Origin: a virus
IMG/VR virus record: IMGVR_UViG_3300049460_000376
Location: 1-55,475 of that record
Reading direction: 5' to 3' (one strand)
Length of the DNA stretch: 55,475 bases
Below, piece by piece: positions 1 through 8,400 of this stretch. Position 1 is the first letter of the stretch, and each line of letters begins with the position of its first letter. The notes under the pieces were generated by a model that made no database searches, was not told the DNA's origin, and saw only the letters and a program-made list of their open reading frames with translations. The position numbers and the translations under genes are program-made.

Positions 1-156
1 ATGGACTTTATTGATTTTCTGGGAAACCTTTGCAGCGCATTCAGCAACTATCAAGGCTATGAAAAGCCTCGCCGGGTGTTTACCCGAAGATTCGTTGCGT
101 TCTGCGTATTTGTGGCTGTGTTTGAGCTGATTGCGCTGAATCTTTACTACGCATAG
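1..156 (+). CDS. Small host membrane protein, unknown
   Basis: A 51-residue reading frame starting at the first base of the window and ending in TAG at 154-156. It has a polar N-terminal half and a hydrophobic C-terminal stretch (FVAFCVFVAVFELIALNLYY), probably one membrane span. It lies outside attL, so it belongs to the host. The ATG is at position 1, so I cannot check for a ribosome-binding site or a longer N-terminus. No family recognised. Confidence 0.5.
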   Translation: MDFIDFLGNLCSAFSNYQGYEKPRRVFTRRFVAFCVFVAVFELIALNLYYA

Positions 157-251
157 TCGGGATTGAATTTGAAGGATTCAGCAAAGATCGCTTGGCCGGA
201 GCGAATCCGGATCTTATTAAGAAACTACCGTGTAGTTTCGCGCGGGTACAA

Positions 252-278
252 AAAAGCCGATCCATCTGATCGGCTTTT
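252..278 (-). terminator. Original host terminator of tRNA-Pro
   Basis: The stem GCCGATC / GATCGGC (256-262 and 268-274) has a 5-nt loop and is flanked by A-run and T-run, so it works in either direction. On the minus strand it lies about 25-50 nt past the tRNA 3' end (303). It must have ended the tRNA-Pro transcript before the phage inserted; it is now separated from the intact tRNA by the whole prophage. Confidence 0.7.
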
Positions 279-302
279 GTGTCTGATTTCACTCAGGAAT
301 AA

Positions 303-349
303 TGGTCGGGACGGAGTGATTCGAACACTCGACCCCTAGCACCCCATGC
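303..349. repeat. attL core (47-bp direct repeat)
   Basis: Identical over 47 bp to 55136-55182. It starts at the CCA end of tRNA-Pro and runs through the acceptor 3' strand, T arm and anticodon stem into the anticodon loop. Outside these bases the two copies diverge (A versus T before, A versus T after). This is the left attachment site; the tRNA is truncated here. Confidence 0.95.
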
Positions 350-430
350 ACGCAGTAACCTAGCAAACCTTTGGCATACGGTTGATTTCTCTGGCGCTCG
401 CTGCAATCGAATAGCTATAGATCAACATAG

Positions 431-459
431 AGTCACGCCAAGTCACGCAAAAGTCACGC
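431..459. promoter_or_regulatory. Integrase arm-type sites, left
   Basis: Three direct copies of AGTCACGC begin at 431, 441 and 452, spaced 10-11 bp, one helical turn apart. The same octamer recurs at 55067-55074, with a variant at 55078-55085, just inside attR. Repeats on both sides of the core are what arm-binding tyrosine integrases use. The rest of 350-547 holds no gene that I can support. Confidence 0.7.
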
Positions 460-547
460 AACCCTCCCCGGCGTCCTGCCGACTCTCACCAATCCAAAAC
501 CCTACAGCTCGTCGCTTCACCCTCGCCCCCTCACCCAACCTCGATTA

Positions 548-563
548 CTGTACATGCATACAG
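548..563. promoter_or_regulatory. LexA (SOS) box
   Basis: CTGTACATGCATACAG fits the CTG-N10-CAG LexA consensus of gammaproteobacteria, with a fully palindromic centre. It lies 24 bp upstream of the ATG at 588, where LexA would block the promoter. The genes behind it include an SRAP-domain protein, a family originally named for its SOS association. Confidence 0.8.
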
Positions 564-587
564 CATTTGTACAGCGAACCCAGCAGC

Positions 588-1313
588 ATGAATTTCGACC
601 AGGCAAAAACCCTACGGCTCCAGCGATGGCGCGCGACTCTCGATGACCTGGACTTCCGCATGCAAAATCCGGAGGGACATAGGGAAACCCTCCATGAGAT
701 GGCCGTCACGCTACGCGAAGAGGGCCTGATCAACCAGCTTGAGCAGTTCGACATGAACGAGATGGCAGACGCCGCATACTGGCACGCCGTCGAGGAGCTG
801 CAGAACTCGCCCGGACACTATCGCGGCGCCTCGAGCTATGACGTCGTTCAGATCGACAACGGAAATCTGCTGGGTACTATCAGCCGGTCAATCTTCAACT
901 TCGAAAGTGACGAACCGCGCGGCGCTTCCTTTGCCTACGACGGCAAGGTCTACTCTGACGCGGATGGTGTGCGGCTGACCTTGGGGCTTTCCAGAAAGAT
1001 TGGGAAGATTTCAGGCGTGGTGCTGGAAATGAACGGGCGCCGGTATCAGTTGGTCGAGACCGAACGAATGATTGCCGGCATAACCCACCGGCCTCTATCT
1101 GATGCCGACGCCTACAGAGCGCTCATTGATGTAGCGCAAGTCGCGCATGAGGAGAGGGATCTGCGTACCTTTGAAAAGGTGCGACCGCATATCGAGTCAG
1201 CGGCCTTCTGCCTGTGCCCCGCCTGTCTCGATCGCTTTGATGCCCGTGAGGATTGTCCGACCTGCGCAGGAAAAGGTTTTGTGACGAAGGCTGCGCCAGC
1301 GGGTCTACGGTGA
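588..1313 (+). CDS. Unknown protein with C-terminal zinc motif, SOS-controlled
   Basis: 241 residues from the ATG at 588. A TTG at 567 is in frame but lies only 4 bp past the LexA box, so the ATG is preferred. The body shows no domain I recognise. The last 40 residues carry two CxxC pairs (CLCPACLD and CPTCAGKG), probably a zinc ribbon of DnaJ-like spacing. The gene is 23 bp upstream of the SRAP gene and probably co-transcribed with it from a LexA-repressed promoter. A role in DNA damage or in the prophage's response to it is an inference from this context only. Confidence 0.75.
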   Translation: MNFDQAKTLRLQRWRATLDDLDFRMQNPEGHRETLHEMAVTLREEGLINQLEQFDMNEMADAAYWHAVEELQNSPGHYRGASSYDVVQIDNGNLLGTISRSIFNFESDEPRGASFAYDGKVYSDADGVRLTLGLSRKIGKISGVVLEMNGRRYQLVETERMIAGITHRPLSDADAYRALIDVAQVAHEERDLRTFEKVRPHIESAAFCLCPACLDRFDAREDCPTCAGKGFVTKAAPAGLR

Positions 1314-1336
1314 AAGATCGATGCGAGGAACTGGCA

Positions 1337-2017
1337 ATGTGCGGACGACTTACCCAGTACAGTGGCATTCATGACTTCGTGGAGGCGCTCAGCATGCCGA
1401 ACGCCTTGATCAGCACTGTCAACGAACAACCACTGGAGCGCTATAACGCGGCGCCAATGTCTCAGCTCGCGCTGTTTCACCAAGAAGGTGATTATCTTCA
1501 CGCCGACATGGTCCGATGGGGATGGCGCCCGCATTGGGCGAAGGATCGCGCCGCGCCGATCAATGCGCGGGTCGAGAAAGTCGCCCACGGCCCGTTCTTC
1601 CGCGCGATCTGGCCGCACCGGGCGATCATCGCGATCAATAACTGGTTTGAGTGGGTCGACGAAGGCACCCCGAAGAAGCAGCCCTACCTTATCAGGCACA
1701 GGGACCAGTCGCCGATTCTCTGCGCCGCCATCGGCCAATACCCGAATAACGAGCATGACGCCAGCGAACACGACGGCTTTGTGATCATCACCGCCGACAG
1801 CGCAGGCGGAATGGTCGACATTCACGATCGGCGGCCAGTGTCACTATCACCTGAACTCGCCCGCGAATGGCTTGACCCGGCCACGCCGAATGAGCGCGCT
1901 GAACAGATGGTGCTGCACCAGGGTGAGCCGACAGAAATGTTCGAATGGTTCAAGGTTGACCGGGCCGTGGGGAATGTCAGAAATCAGGGACCAGACCTGA
2001 TCAAACCAGCGGATTGA
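1337..2017 (+). CDS. SRAP-domain DNA-protein crosslink protein (YedK/HMCES-like)
   Basis: The start at 1337 gives MCGRLTQ, which leaves Cys2 as the N-terminal residue after methionine removal. The family's functional residues are all visible: Cys2, Asn77 (INARVE), Glu105 (NWFEW) and His163 (DIHDRRP). The family forms a stable thiazolidine crosslink with abasic sites in single-stranded DNA. Total length about 226 residues, normal for the family. It follows the LexA box and the zinc-motif gene, so expression on DNA damage is likely. Carried in a prophage, it could protect phage or host DNA during induction. Confidence 0.93.
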   Translation: MCGRLTQYSGIHDFVEALSMPNALISTVNEQPLERYNAAPMSQLALFHQEGDYLHADMVRWGWRPHWAKDRAAPINARVEKVAHGPFFRAIWPHRAIIAINNWFEWVDEGTPKKQPYLIRHRDQSPILCAAIGQYPNNEHDASEHDGFVIITADSAGGMVDIHDRRPVSLSPELAREWLDPATPNERAEQMVLHQGEPTEMFEWFKVDRAVGNVRNQGPDLIKPAD

Positions 2018-2018
2018 C

Positions 2019-2249
2019 TCAACCCTTTGCCAGTGATGTCAGACGCTCCACCAGAGCAGCTTCAAAAATGATGTACAGCCTTTCAGCATCACCGGCGCGC
2101 AGAGCCCCGCCGGTGTCCAGCCCAAGCACGAAGCCATCCGCTCGTGCTCCCGCCTTTACAGCGATGATCATCGAATCAGCTCGGACAATTTGCGCCAGCA
2201 GCCGATCCGCTTCTCTCTGCATCTTCTCGCTCAGCACTACGCCTTCCAA
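2019..2249 (-). CDS. Small hypothetical protein
   Basis: 76 residues with a TTG start preceded by AGGGGG at good spacing. It converges on the SRAP gene, with stop codons almost touching. The sequence is mixed helical and charged with no signal peptide. Its direction and place just past the lysis genes fit the end of the late operon, but no function can be assigned. Confidence 0.6.
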   Translation of the reverse strand: MEGVVLSEKMQREADRLLAQIVRADSMIIAVKAGARADGFVLGLDTGGALRAGDAERLYIIFEAALVERLTSLAKG

Positions 2250-2430
2250 TTCAGCCCCCTATTACCTTCACTACGACATGCAATACATGACGGAAAGAAC
2301 GACTGAAACCCAAATAATCGTCATCAAAATTGAGTAGCCCGCCAGTTGCTTGTCCATGTTCACCATTCATCCCGTCCGAGTCTAAATGATGGTTCACGGC
2401 TTGCGACCTCGCAAGAATGGCGCGGCGCCA
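2250..2430. other. Intergenic stretch with paired hairpins
   Basis: No credible gene. CTTGCG-ACCT-CGCAAG at 2400-2415 and TGGCGC-G-GCGCCA at about 2419-2431 lie immediately past the spanin stop codon. Neither has a clear T-run, so they may protect the 3' end of the late mRNA rather than terminate it. Confidence 0.4.
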
Positions 2431-2937
2431 TCACTGCTGCAGATTCTTCACATACGCCTGGCAAGCCTGCAGCGCGATCAGTCCACGGTCGCCGGTGTCG
2501 GTGATGGCGATAATTCGTTGAGCATGCGCTGGGTCAAGTCGGGCGCGTACGGCTGCATGATCCACGCTGCCGGCGCCGGTGGTGGTTGGCACACAGCAGC
2601 CTTTGGCAGCGTCGGTTGCATCGAGGAGGACTGACAGCCGCAAATCAGAAGTAGCAAGGCGATCGCGCAGGCGATCTTGATCACGTTGGGCATCACTCAT
2701 TTTCCTGAAGTGGGTTTGCTCGCTGGCCGACAGCCGCTGCTCGAGCGCCAGCCGCTTATCCTGCTCGGCCTGTTGCGCGGTGGCAGCGGCTTGGGTCAGT
2801 TGATTGAAGTCTTCGGCGTGTATCCGTGCCTGCTCAGCCAATTGCTTCCCGTAACGCCAGTCCTGAAACTGCCAGGCGCCGCCGAAGCCGGCGAACAACA
2901 GCACCAGCACTCCGATCAACCGCCAAGGCACGACCAT
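2431..2937 (-). CDS. Rz-like i-spanin
   Basis: 168 residues from an ATG overlapping the endolysin stop (ATGA). The N-terminus has one signal-anchor segment (about residues 6-22, LIGVLVLLFAGFGGAWQF), followed by a long charged coiled-coil region rich in Q, A, E and R. This is the layout of the inner-membrane spanin that joins an outer-membrane partner to disrupt the outer membrane at lysis. A lipoprotein frame (2478-2693) is embedded out of frame, as Rz1 is in Rz of lambda. Confidence 0.85.
   Translation of the reverse strand: MVVPWRLIGVLVLLFAGFGGAWQFQDWRYGKQLAEQARIHAEDFNQLTQAAATAQQAEQDKRLALEQRLSASEQTHFRKMSDAQRDQDRLRDRLATSDLRLSVLLDATDAAKGCCVPTTTGAGSVDHAAVRARLDPAHAQRIIAITDTGDRGLIALQACQAYVKNLQQ
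2478..2693 (-). CDS. Rz1-like o-spanin lipoprotein, embedded in Rz
   Basis: 71 residues, wholly inside the i-spanin gene in another frame. There is a hydrophobic signal (IACAIALLLLICGC) with the lipobox cysteine near residue 20, then a proline-rich mature part (QPPPAPAA, SPSPTP) typical of Rz1. AGGAAAATGAGTG precedes the ATG at 2693. The lipidated partner would sit in the outer membrane and bind the coiled coil of the i-spanin. Confidence 0.85.
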   Translation of the reverse strand: MPNVIKIACAIALLLLICGCQSSSMQPTLPKAAVCQPPPAPAAWIMQPYAPDLTQRMLNELSPSPTPATVD

Positions 2938-3362
2938 CACGGCACATCCTTGAAGAAAACGTGCCCGCCCAGCCTCAGCGTCTGCTTGGCTTTCGCCGAC
3001 CATGCTGGGGCCGTCTTCATGGCAATCGCGTAGTAGTGCGTCGCTCCACCAGTAGGATCAGGCACATTGCCATCGATTACCTGGTCAGCCGCGATACGAC
3101 ACTGCGCCAGCTCGCGGAACGGGATTTGCTTCACGCCGATCAGGAACTGATAGTTCGGGTCGGTCTTGTTCCAGCAGCTGAACTGGTAGGGTTTCTGGCA
3201 CACACCTGCATACCCCTCCCCCCACCACGACTTTTCCTTCCCATCAAACACGCGGTTGCGGATCGTCCAAGCGACGGCGATCTGGCCGGCCGTGCCCTCA
3301 CCGCGCGCCTCACCCCAGATGGTGCGGGCGAGGATGTCGCGCTCTCTTTCAGTGACGGTCAT
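2937..3362 (-). CDS. Endolysin, SleB-type cell wall hydrolase
   Basis: 141 residues. The N-terminal part ARTIWGEARGEG with Glu18, the YQFSCW segment and the later GGATHYYA block match the Hydrolase_2 (SleB) lytic transglycosylase/amidase family used as endolysin by many Pseudomonas phages. No signal peptide, so it needs the holin (28869-29201), which here is located 25 kb away rather than in the lysis cassette. Stop and Rz start overlap. Confidence 0.88.
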   Translation of the reverse strand: MTVTERERDILARTIWGEARGEGTAGQIAVAWTIRNRVFDGKEKSWWGEGYAGVCQKPYQFSCWNKTDPNYQFLIGVKQIPFRELAQCRIAADQVIDGNVPDPTGGATHYYAIAMKTAPAWSAKAKQTLRLGGHVFFKDVP

Positions 3363-3384
3363 ACTTTTCTCCAGGCAAAAAAAT

Positions 3385-3402
3385 ACCCGCTCGATGGCGG
3401 GT
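3385..3402 (-). terminator. Intrinsic terminator after tail genes
   Basis: ACCCGC-TCGATG-GCGGGT followed on the minus strand by a run of T (plus-strand A-run 3377-3383). It lies between the 3420-3812 gene and the endolysin start, so full late transcription must pass through it. Confidence 0.75.
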
Positions 3403-3419
3403 TGCGGTGTTTGGCTTGA

Positions 3420-3812
3420 TCAGGCGGGATTGAGGGGCCAATCGATTGCTGTCGGGTACCCGTCCTGCGCACTGATGTTCCTCAGCGCCAGCTTGTAAGC
3501 GGCGAAGCTCTTGAACCGCTGGGTATCAGCTTCGTCCAACAGGCCGGCGATGAACGTGTCAGACATTCCGGCCGTAGCCTTACCTGCTGATTCCAGCAGC
3601 TGATCGCGTTTGGATATCGCGTTCAGGGCGGCGACCTCGATCTCGGTCTCGGAGTAGCTGTAATTCGCCAAAGCTGCGGTCAGTTTCTTCTGGGTAACCC
3701 CCAGAACCTCGAGTACGCCATCGTGATAGGAGCGCATTTCAGGATCTGGCTGGCCCGCCTCAGTTGCGATTTTTACCAGGTCATAGTTTGGTGGAACGAC
3801 AATGGTCGCCAT
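3420..3812 (-). CDS. Hypothetical late protein, possible tail-fibre partner
   Basis: 130 residues, ATG start, directly downstream of the fibre gene (3812-4456), with the stop and start regions meeting. Mostly helical, with no signal or membrane span. Position between a fibre gene and the lysis genes is where fibre assembly chaperones usually lie, but I do not recognise a chaperone motif. Function open. Confidence 0.75.
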   Translation of the reverse strand: MATIVVPPNYDLVKIATEAGQPDPEMRSYHDGVLEVLGVTQKKLTAALANYSYSETEIEVAALNAISKRDQLLESAGKATAGMSDTFIAGLLDEADTQRFKSFAAYKLALRNISAQDGYPTAIDWPLNPA

Positions 3813-4456
3813 CAGGCATCTCCAAGCTGGAAGATTTCGACGTTGCTACCGCCACTCAGCGGCAGGCTCATATCTGCCCCGCTGTCCTGAAAACCCTGAA
3901 TCCTCAGGATGGTTCCCGCCGTTGTGATCCTGATAGGGATAGTGAGCGTCACGGTAGTTACCCCGTTCGGCGTGATAGGCACGAGAATGAACCCTCCCGC
4001 GAAACCAGCGTTGCTCAGTGTGAACCTGATCCCACGGCGCCCGGTCGGGTGGTAGTCGTAAGTCAGCGTCGCCGACACCAGGAAAATTCCTACTGGCAAA
4101 ACGAACGCATCTGAGTTTGAAGTCTGACTGTGAATGCCCCCGATACCGTAGACGTCGTTGGTCCAGTTTATTGTGGTGTAGGTACCGTTCGGGATGGTTA
4201 CGTTGCTGGTATTCGATTTCCAGCGAACGTCGCCGGACTTTATGCCTAAGGCGGTTCGGGCTGTGGATTGCGTTTTTCCGCCGGTCCCGCCTTGTTCGAT
4301 CGGAAGTGCCGCCGGAAGTGCGAGCGGGCTACCACTGGCGCCAAGCGCTGCATAAAGCTCGTCGAAATTGCTCTGCGTTTTGGTGAACGCACTTCGAGGC
4401 GTATCGCCGCCCACGCCTGTAGGCGCAGAGCCGAGAGTGATCGTCTGCTTGGACAT
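3812..4456 (-). CDS. Tail fibre / receptor-binding type protein
   Basis: 214 residues from MSKQTITLGS. The start is supported by AGGAA upstream; a longer in-frame version to 4585 would run through low-quality sequence. Residues 20-75 contain NFDELYAALG and the IEQGGTGGKT...TARTALGI element common in phage tail fibres. The C-terminal half is rich in T, G, V and I and looks like a beta-structured tip. It probably ends in host contact. Confidence 0.8.
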   Translation of the reverse strand: MSKQTITLGSAPTGVGGDTPRSAFTKTQSNFDELYAALGASGSPLALPAALPIEQGGTGGKTQSTARTALGIKSGDVRWKSNTSNVTIPNGTYTTINWTNDVYGIGGIHSQTSNSDAFVLPVGIFLVSATLTYDYHPTGRRGIRFTLSNAGFAGGFILVPITPNGVTTVTLTIPIRITTAGTILRIQGFQDSGADMSLPLSGGSNVEIFQLGDA

Positions 4457-4493
4457 TACAAGTTCCTGATTTTTAGAGGTTGGGCGCGCGCGA

Positions 4494-5174
4494 TTACACG
4501 GCCATCTTGGCAAACATTGCGGGGAGGAAAAATGCGAAGGGATTATTGGCGGCAGAGGTGATGGCGTAGAGCGTATTTGCCGCAAAATCCCACGTACAGT
4601 ACAGCTGTCTTGGGATGTTCCCGCCGGACACCATGCTCATGCCGAAGTTGTTGATCAGAATGAATTCGTCTTGGGGAAAATTGAATGGTACCGAGTAGTA
4701 GTTTCGGTACAGTCCCTGGTCGGATTGATCCGACTTCACATAAGTCCAGTTTTGGATAGCTCGCGTGAAACTGGCATTGGGTGTACCTGAGTCGAAGAGC
4801 ATTTTTCCAGATCCGTCCCAGAGCCGCATGCCGTACTGTGCCACCGCTTGAGCAGCAAACGCGGCGACGAAGTAGCGGCCATTAGGCTGGGCCGTGGCGT
4901 TGCTGTACGCGCGAACATAGAATCCGGTCCAGTTGCCTGCGGAGCCGATCAATCTCATGCTGCTAAGTCCGGCGACGCCGGCGACAGTATCCGGCCGGAC
5001 GAATACTAGCGGCGGCTCCTGTGATGTCACCGGCCTTGCGAAGTAATTCGTTGACCCCATGCCCCCTTCTTCCGTCGGCGCATACCTTCCACTCGAAATC
5101 ACCATCAACCTGGCGAATTCAGAATCAATGGTTACCACATTGCTGTTGTTCCTAAACTCTAGTCCGTACGCCAT
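4494..5174 (-). CDS. Tail-tip associated protein with repeated YGMRxW module
   Basis: 226 residues beginning MAYGLEFRNNSNVVTIDSEF. A second copy of the same motif lies near residues 113-130 (QYGMRLWDGSGKMLFDS), and the neighbouring 105-residue protein begins with a third copy. The start overlaps the stop of that neighbour (ATGA). The gene lies between J and the fibre gene, so it is a structural tail-tip or fibre-base component. Exact role unknown. Confidence 0.75.
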   Translation of the reverse strand: MAYGLEFRNNSNVVTIDSEFARLMVISSGRYAPTEEGGMGSTNYFARPVTSQEPPLVFVRPDTVAGVAGLSSMRLIGSAGNWTGFYVRAYSNATAQPNGRYFVAAFAAQAVAQYGMRLWDGSGKMLFDSGTPNASFTRAIQNWTYVKSDQSDQGLYRNYYSVPFNFPQDEFILINNFGMSMVSGGNIPRQLYCTWDFAANTLYAITSAANNPFAFFLPAMFAKMAV

Positions 5175-5491
5175 CAGTTGAACCTCATGACGATCAGTCG
5201 CATCGTCCCGGTCGCGACATAGCTCGCGGCGTAGCCTCTTGTATGGTTGTAAACCCGGGCCACGTTATCGACCAGCTCGGTTTCAAACTGCTGTTGCTGA
5301 TCAGTGTAGGTACCGACAGGGACAACAATCGCGGCGCCATTTGAGGGGCCAACTCCAGGCACCGCAAAGTCCTGATTTGACTTCCCTCCAGTGAATGTCA
5401 CTAACGTTGAAAGCACCACCCGAATAGTGAACGAGTTTTCGTCGATCTGAAGCGCGCCGTCGGCGCCCCAGATCCTCATTCCATATGCCAT
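5174..5491 (-). CDS. Small tail-tip protein, paralogous to its neighbour
   Basis: 105 residues starting MAYGMRIWGADGALQIDENSF, the same N-terminal module as in the 226-residue protein downstream. Immediately downstream of J (3-bp gap) and translationally coupled to the next gene. Predominantly beta-like sequence. Presumably part of the tail tip. Confidence 0.72.
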   Translation of the reverse strand: MAYGMRIWGADGALQIDENSFTIRVVLSTLVTFTGGKSNQDFAVPGVGPSNGAAIVVPVGTYTDQQQQFETELVDNVARVYNHTRGYAASYVATGTMRLIVMRFN

Positions 5492-5494
5492 TTA

Positions 5495-8400
5495 TCACCC
5501 CAGATAGCCGAGACGGACGCGCAGCACGTTATTGGCGTCGTAGACCGAGACGTTCAGAGAATTGATCACTAAGCGCCCTTGACCAGGAACGATGCCGTTG
5601 ATTTCAAGCGTGCCGTCTTTGTTCAGAATCCAGCCTTGCTGGCCGGCGATGTAGTTGGTGGAACTGATGTAGCTGCCGATCTTGGCGTTGGTGATCGTGC
5701 CGTCGGCAATGAATGCGGAGCTGATAAAGGTCTGGCCGTTTTGTACGACAAAAGGAACTGCCAGAGGCCCACCGGCGATGCTGTTGACAACAGCAAAGCG
5801 ATCAGCGCTGACAATGAACTGACTCTGTAATCCTGCGGGGCCGTTCTCTATCCCGAGACCGATGCCAGCGGCAACGTATCGACCGTTGGAGTCAATCTGC
5901 ATCTTCACAGACCACATGGTCGATGCTTTGCCATCCGCTGCAACTTGCGCCTGGCTGACCTGCTGAATGACGGCGCTGTTCTTGCCCATCTCAACCTGAA
6001 CGGTGTCGACACGCTTGCCGGTGGCTACATCGCCTTCGATCACGGCAGACTGCAATGACCAGACGCCGACGAAGGCTTCCGTCGATCCGGCGAAGCCCTC
6101 AGTTTCACCCGCCATCGGTGGATTCACTTGGGCAAACACGCCGTCGACTTTTTCCGAGATTGCATCAACCTCACCGGTTACGACCTGAATGCGGTTGTTC
6201 ACCGATCCCGGTAAGTCCGCCGGACCATCAATCAGGTTTATGCGATCGCCAAGGCGCTTGCCAAGCGCGGAATCGCCGATCTGTCCGGAGAAATATTTCT
6301 CGTACTCGGTTTGATCAGAACTTGCTTGGCCGTTGACGCCGATACCTTGTGGATACCATGGCCCGATGTTTCCAGTCCGATCGATGAGGCGCGCCCAGAA
6401 AAAGAAACTTGCACCGGCAAGGATGTTTTGCATTTCGTGCGATGCCTGCGGATAGGCGAAGTCACCGAGCTTGATCGCATCATCCCGAGAGGTCGTTTTG
6501 CTGTACCAGATCTCGGTTCGCTGGGTGTCCTCTGCGCCTGGTGGGAAGCCCCACGCCATCCGAATGCCGTAAACAAGACTGGTCGGCGTCAGGTACGACA
6601 CAGCCGGCGGCAATCCTTCCTTCCCCTTGAGGTTGGTCAGGATCGAATTACGCCAAATCGACGAGATATCGAACGCACTCACCGCGCGAACGCGGGCCAC
6701 GTATGCGCCGGCATAAATCCCGACCACGTCCACGTTGGTCATACCGGTGCGCTGCAGCTTTATCCAGTTGCCGCTGTCCTTGCGCCATTCCACGTCATAG
6801 CCGACGGCGCCATCCACCGCAGGCCAGCTGATGGTCATGGTGGCCACGGCCAGGCCCTGCACCACCGATGAAATCGATGACAACGAAACGCTGGCGGGCG
6901 CCGGAACGACCGTGATTGGTATCACGCTGATCGGACGTTCTTCCAGGCGTGCGCCGGTGTCGATGAACGCGAACTTGCTCGGCTCGAACTGGAGCGCGCT
7001 GATTTCGTAGTCGCCCTCGGTGGTTCGCTTGGTGCGCAACACGCGATACAACGGAATGGCCAAGTCATCGGCGTCGAGCGCCCATTGCAACTGCACCACC
7101 GGCAGTTCGCTGTAGGCAACCGTGACGGTCACGGCGCGGCCGTTGACGCTTTGCACGGTGCGACCTTCAGCGCGGCCGCCGGGCAGGTTGATGATCAAAC
7201 GATCACCGGCCTTGGCCTGGGTGTCACGATCAAGCGTGATCACCCGCCCTGCCACCGCCGAGATCCGGCCGCCGACTTCACGGCCCGCCAGCAACGAGTC
7301 AGCTACAGGGATGATGTGACCCGGCAGCGGAATCACGCCCTCCATGCCGGTCTTGAACGACACAGTGCGGTCTTGGTTGTTGCTCAAGATCGCCCACTTG
7401 CCGCGGCGTTGGGCCTCGGAGGCGCGGGTGCAGCCAATGGCACTCAGCTCTGTCGGCCGGTCGCCGTAACGGCGCTGCAGATTCAGGTCAGCGAACGGAA
7501 TCACGTCGGTGTCGAAGTTGTTCGCTGGGTTGTCGTAGCTGACCAGCGCCCGGGTGTACCGGGTCTTAGCCGAGGCGCTGCCATACGAGAATTTGCCGTC
7601 AATAACGTTGGCCCGGGTGAAGACGTAGTCGAAATCCTGCGCGCGCGGCATGTCGGCCTGCATCACCAGCTGGCCCTGCGCCCAGTACGTCATGCCCCGG
7701 TAAATCGCCGAGATATCGCGCAGCAGTGACCAAGCGTCAGCCTTGCCCTGCAGGTTCATGTCGCAGAGGAAGCGCGGTTCCTGCCCGCCGAGGCCGTTCG
7801 GCACCAACTGATCGCAGTACTGGGCGATCCGGTACAGCTCCCACTTGTCGACCATGAACGGCTTGATACGCTTGCCCAGACCGAAACGCTCTTCGGTGCA
7901 GATGCCGTAGGTGATCCACGCCGGGTTGTTGGTCCAGGCCGATTTCATCGAGCCGTCCCACGTCCCGGTGTAGGTGCGCTGAATCGGATCGTAGTTGCTC
8001 GGCACCATCCAGCGCCGTGCCTTGCACTTCACGGTCACCGCCGGGATGTTGGTGAACTGCTCGGCGTCGAACTCGATGTAGAGCAGCGCGGTGTTCGGGT
8101 ATCGCAGCTTCGCGTCGATCACCTCGGTATAACCGGCCACCAGCATGGTGTCGGCGATCTTGTTGGTGTTCTGGTTCGGGGTCAGGCGGCGCACGCGGAT
8201 CTGCCATCCCGTGGTGGCGTCCGGCAAATCGATGCGGCGCGAGCGCTCATAGCGCGTGGTGGTCTTGCCGTCGACGGCGTCCACCAGCACTTGCTGATAG
8301 GTACCGCCGTCGGTGGACACGTCGATCGCGTATTCGATGCGGTAGCCGCCGACGTTGCCTTGGTCATCAGACCTTTGCAGCGCTGGCCAAGCCAAACGCA

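Noticed and set aside
1112-1825. Long minus-strand frame of 237 codons under the SRAP gene
   Set aside because: Antisense shadow of two well supported plus-strand genes; the residues have no domain and the frame ignores the LexA-controlled layout.
2014-2337. Plus-strand frame of 107 codons after the SRAP gene
   Set aside because: Serine/alanine/proline-rich translation typical of the antisense of a high-GC gene; it covers the minus-strand gene 2019-2249.
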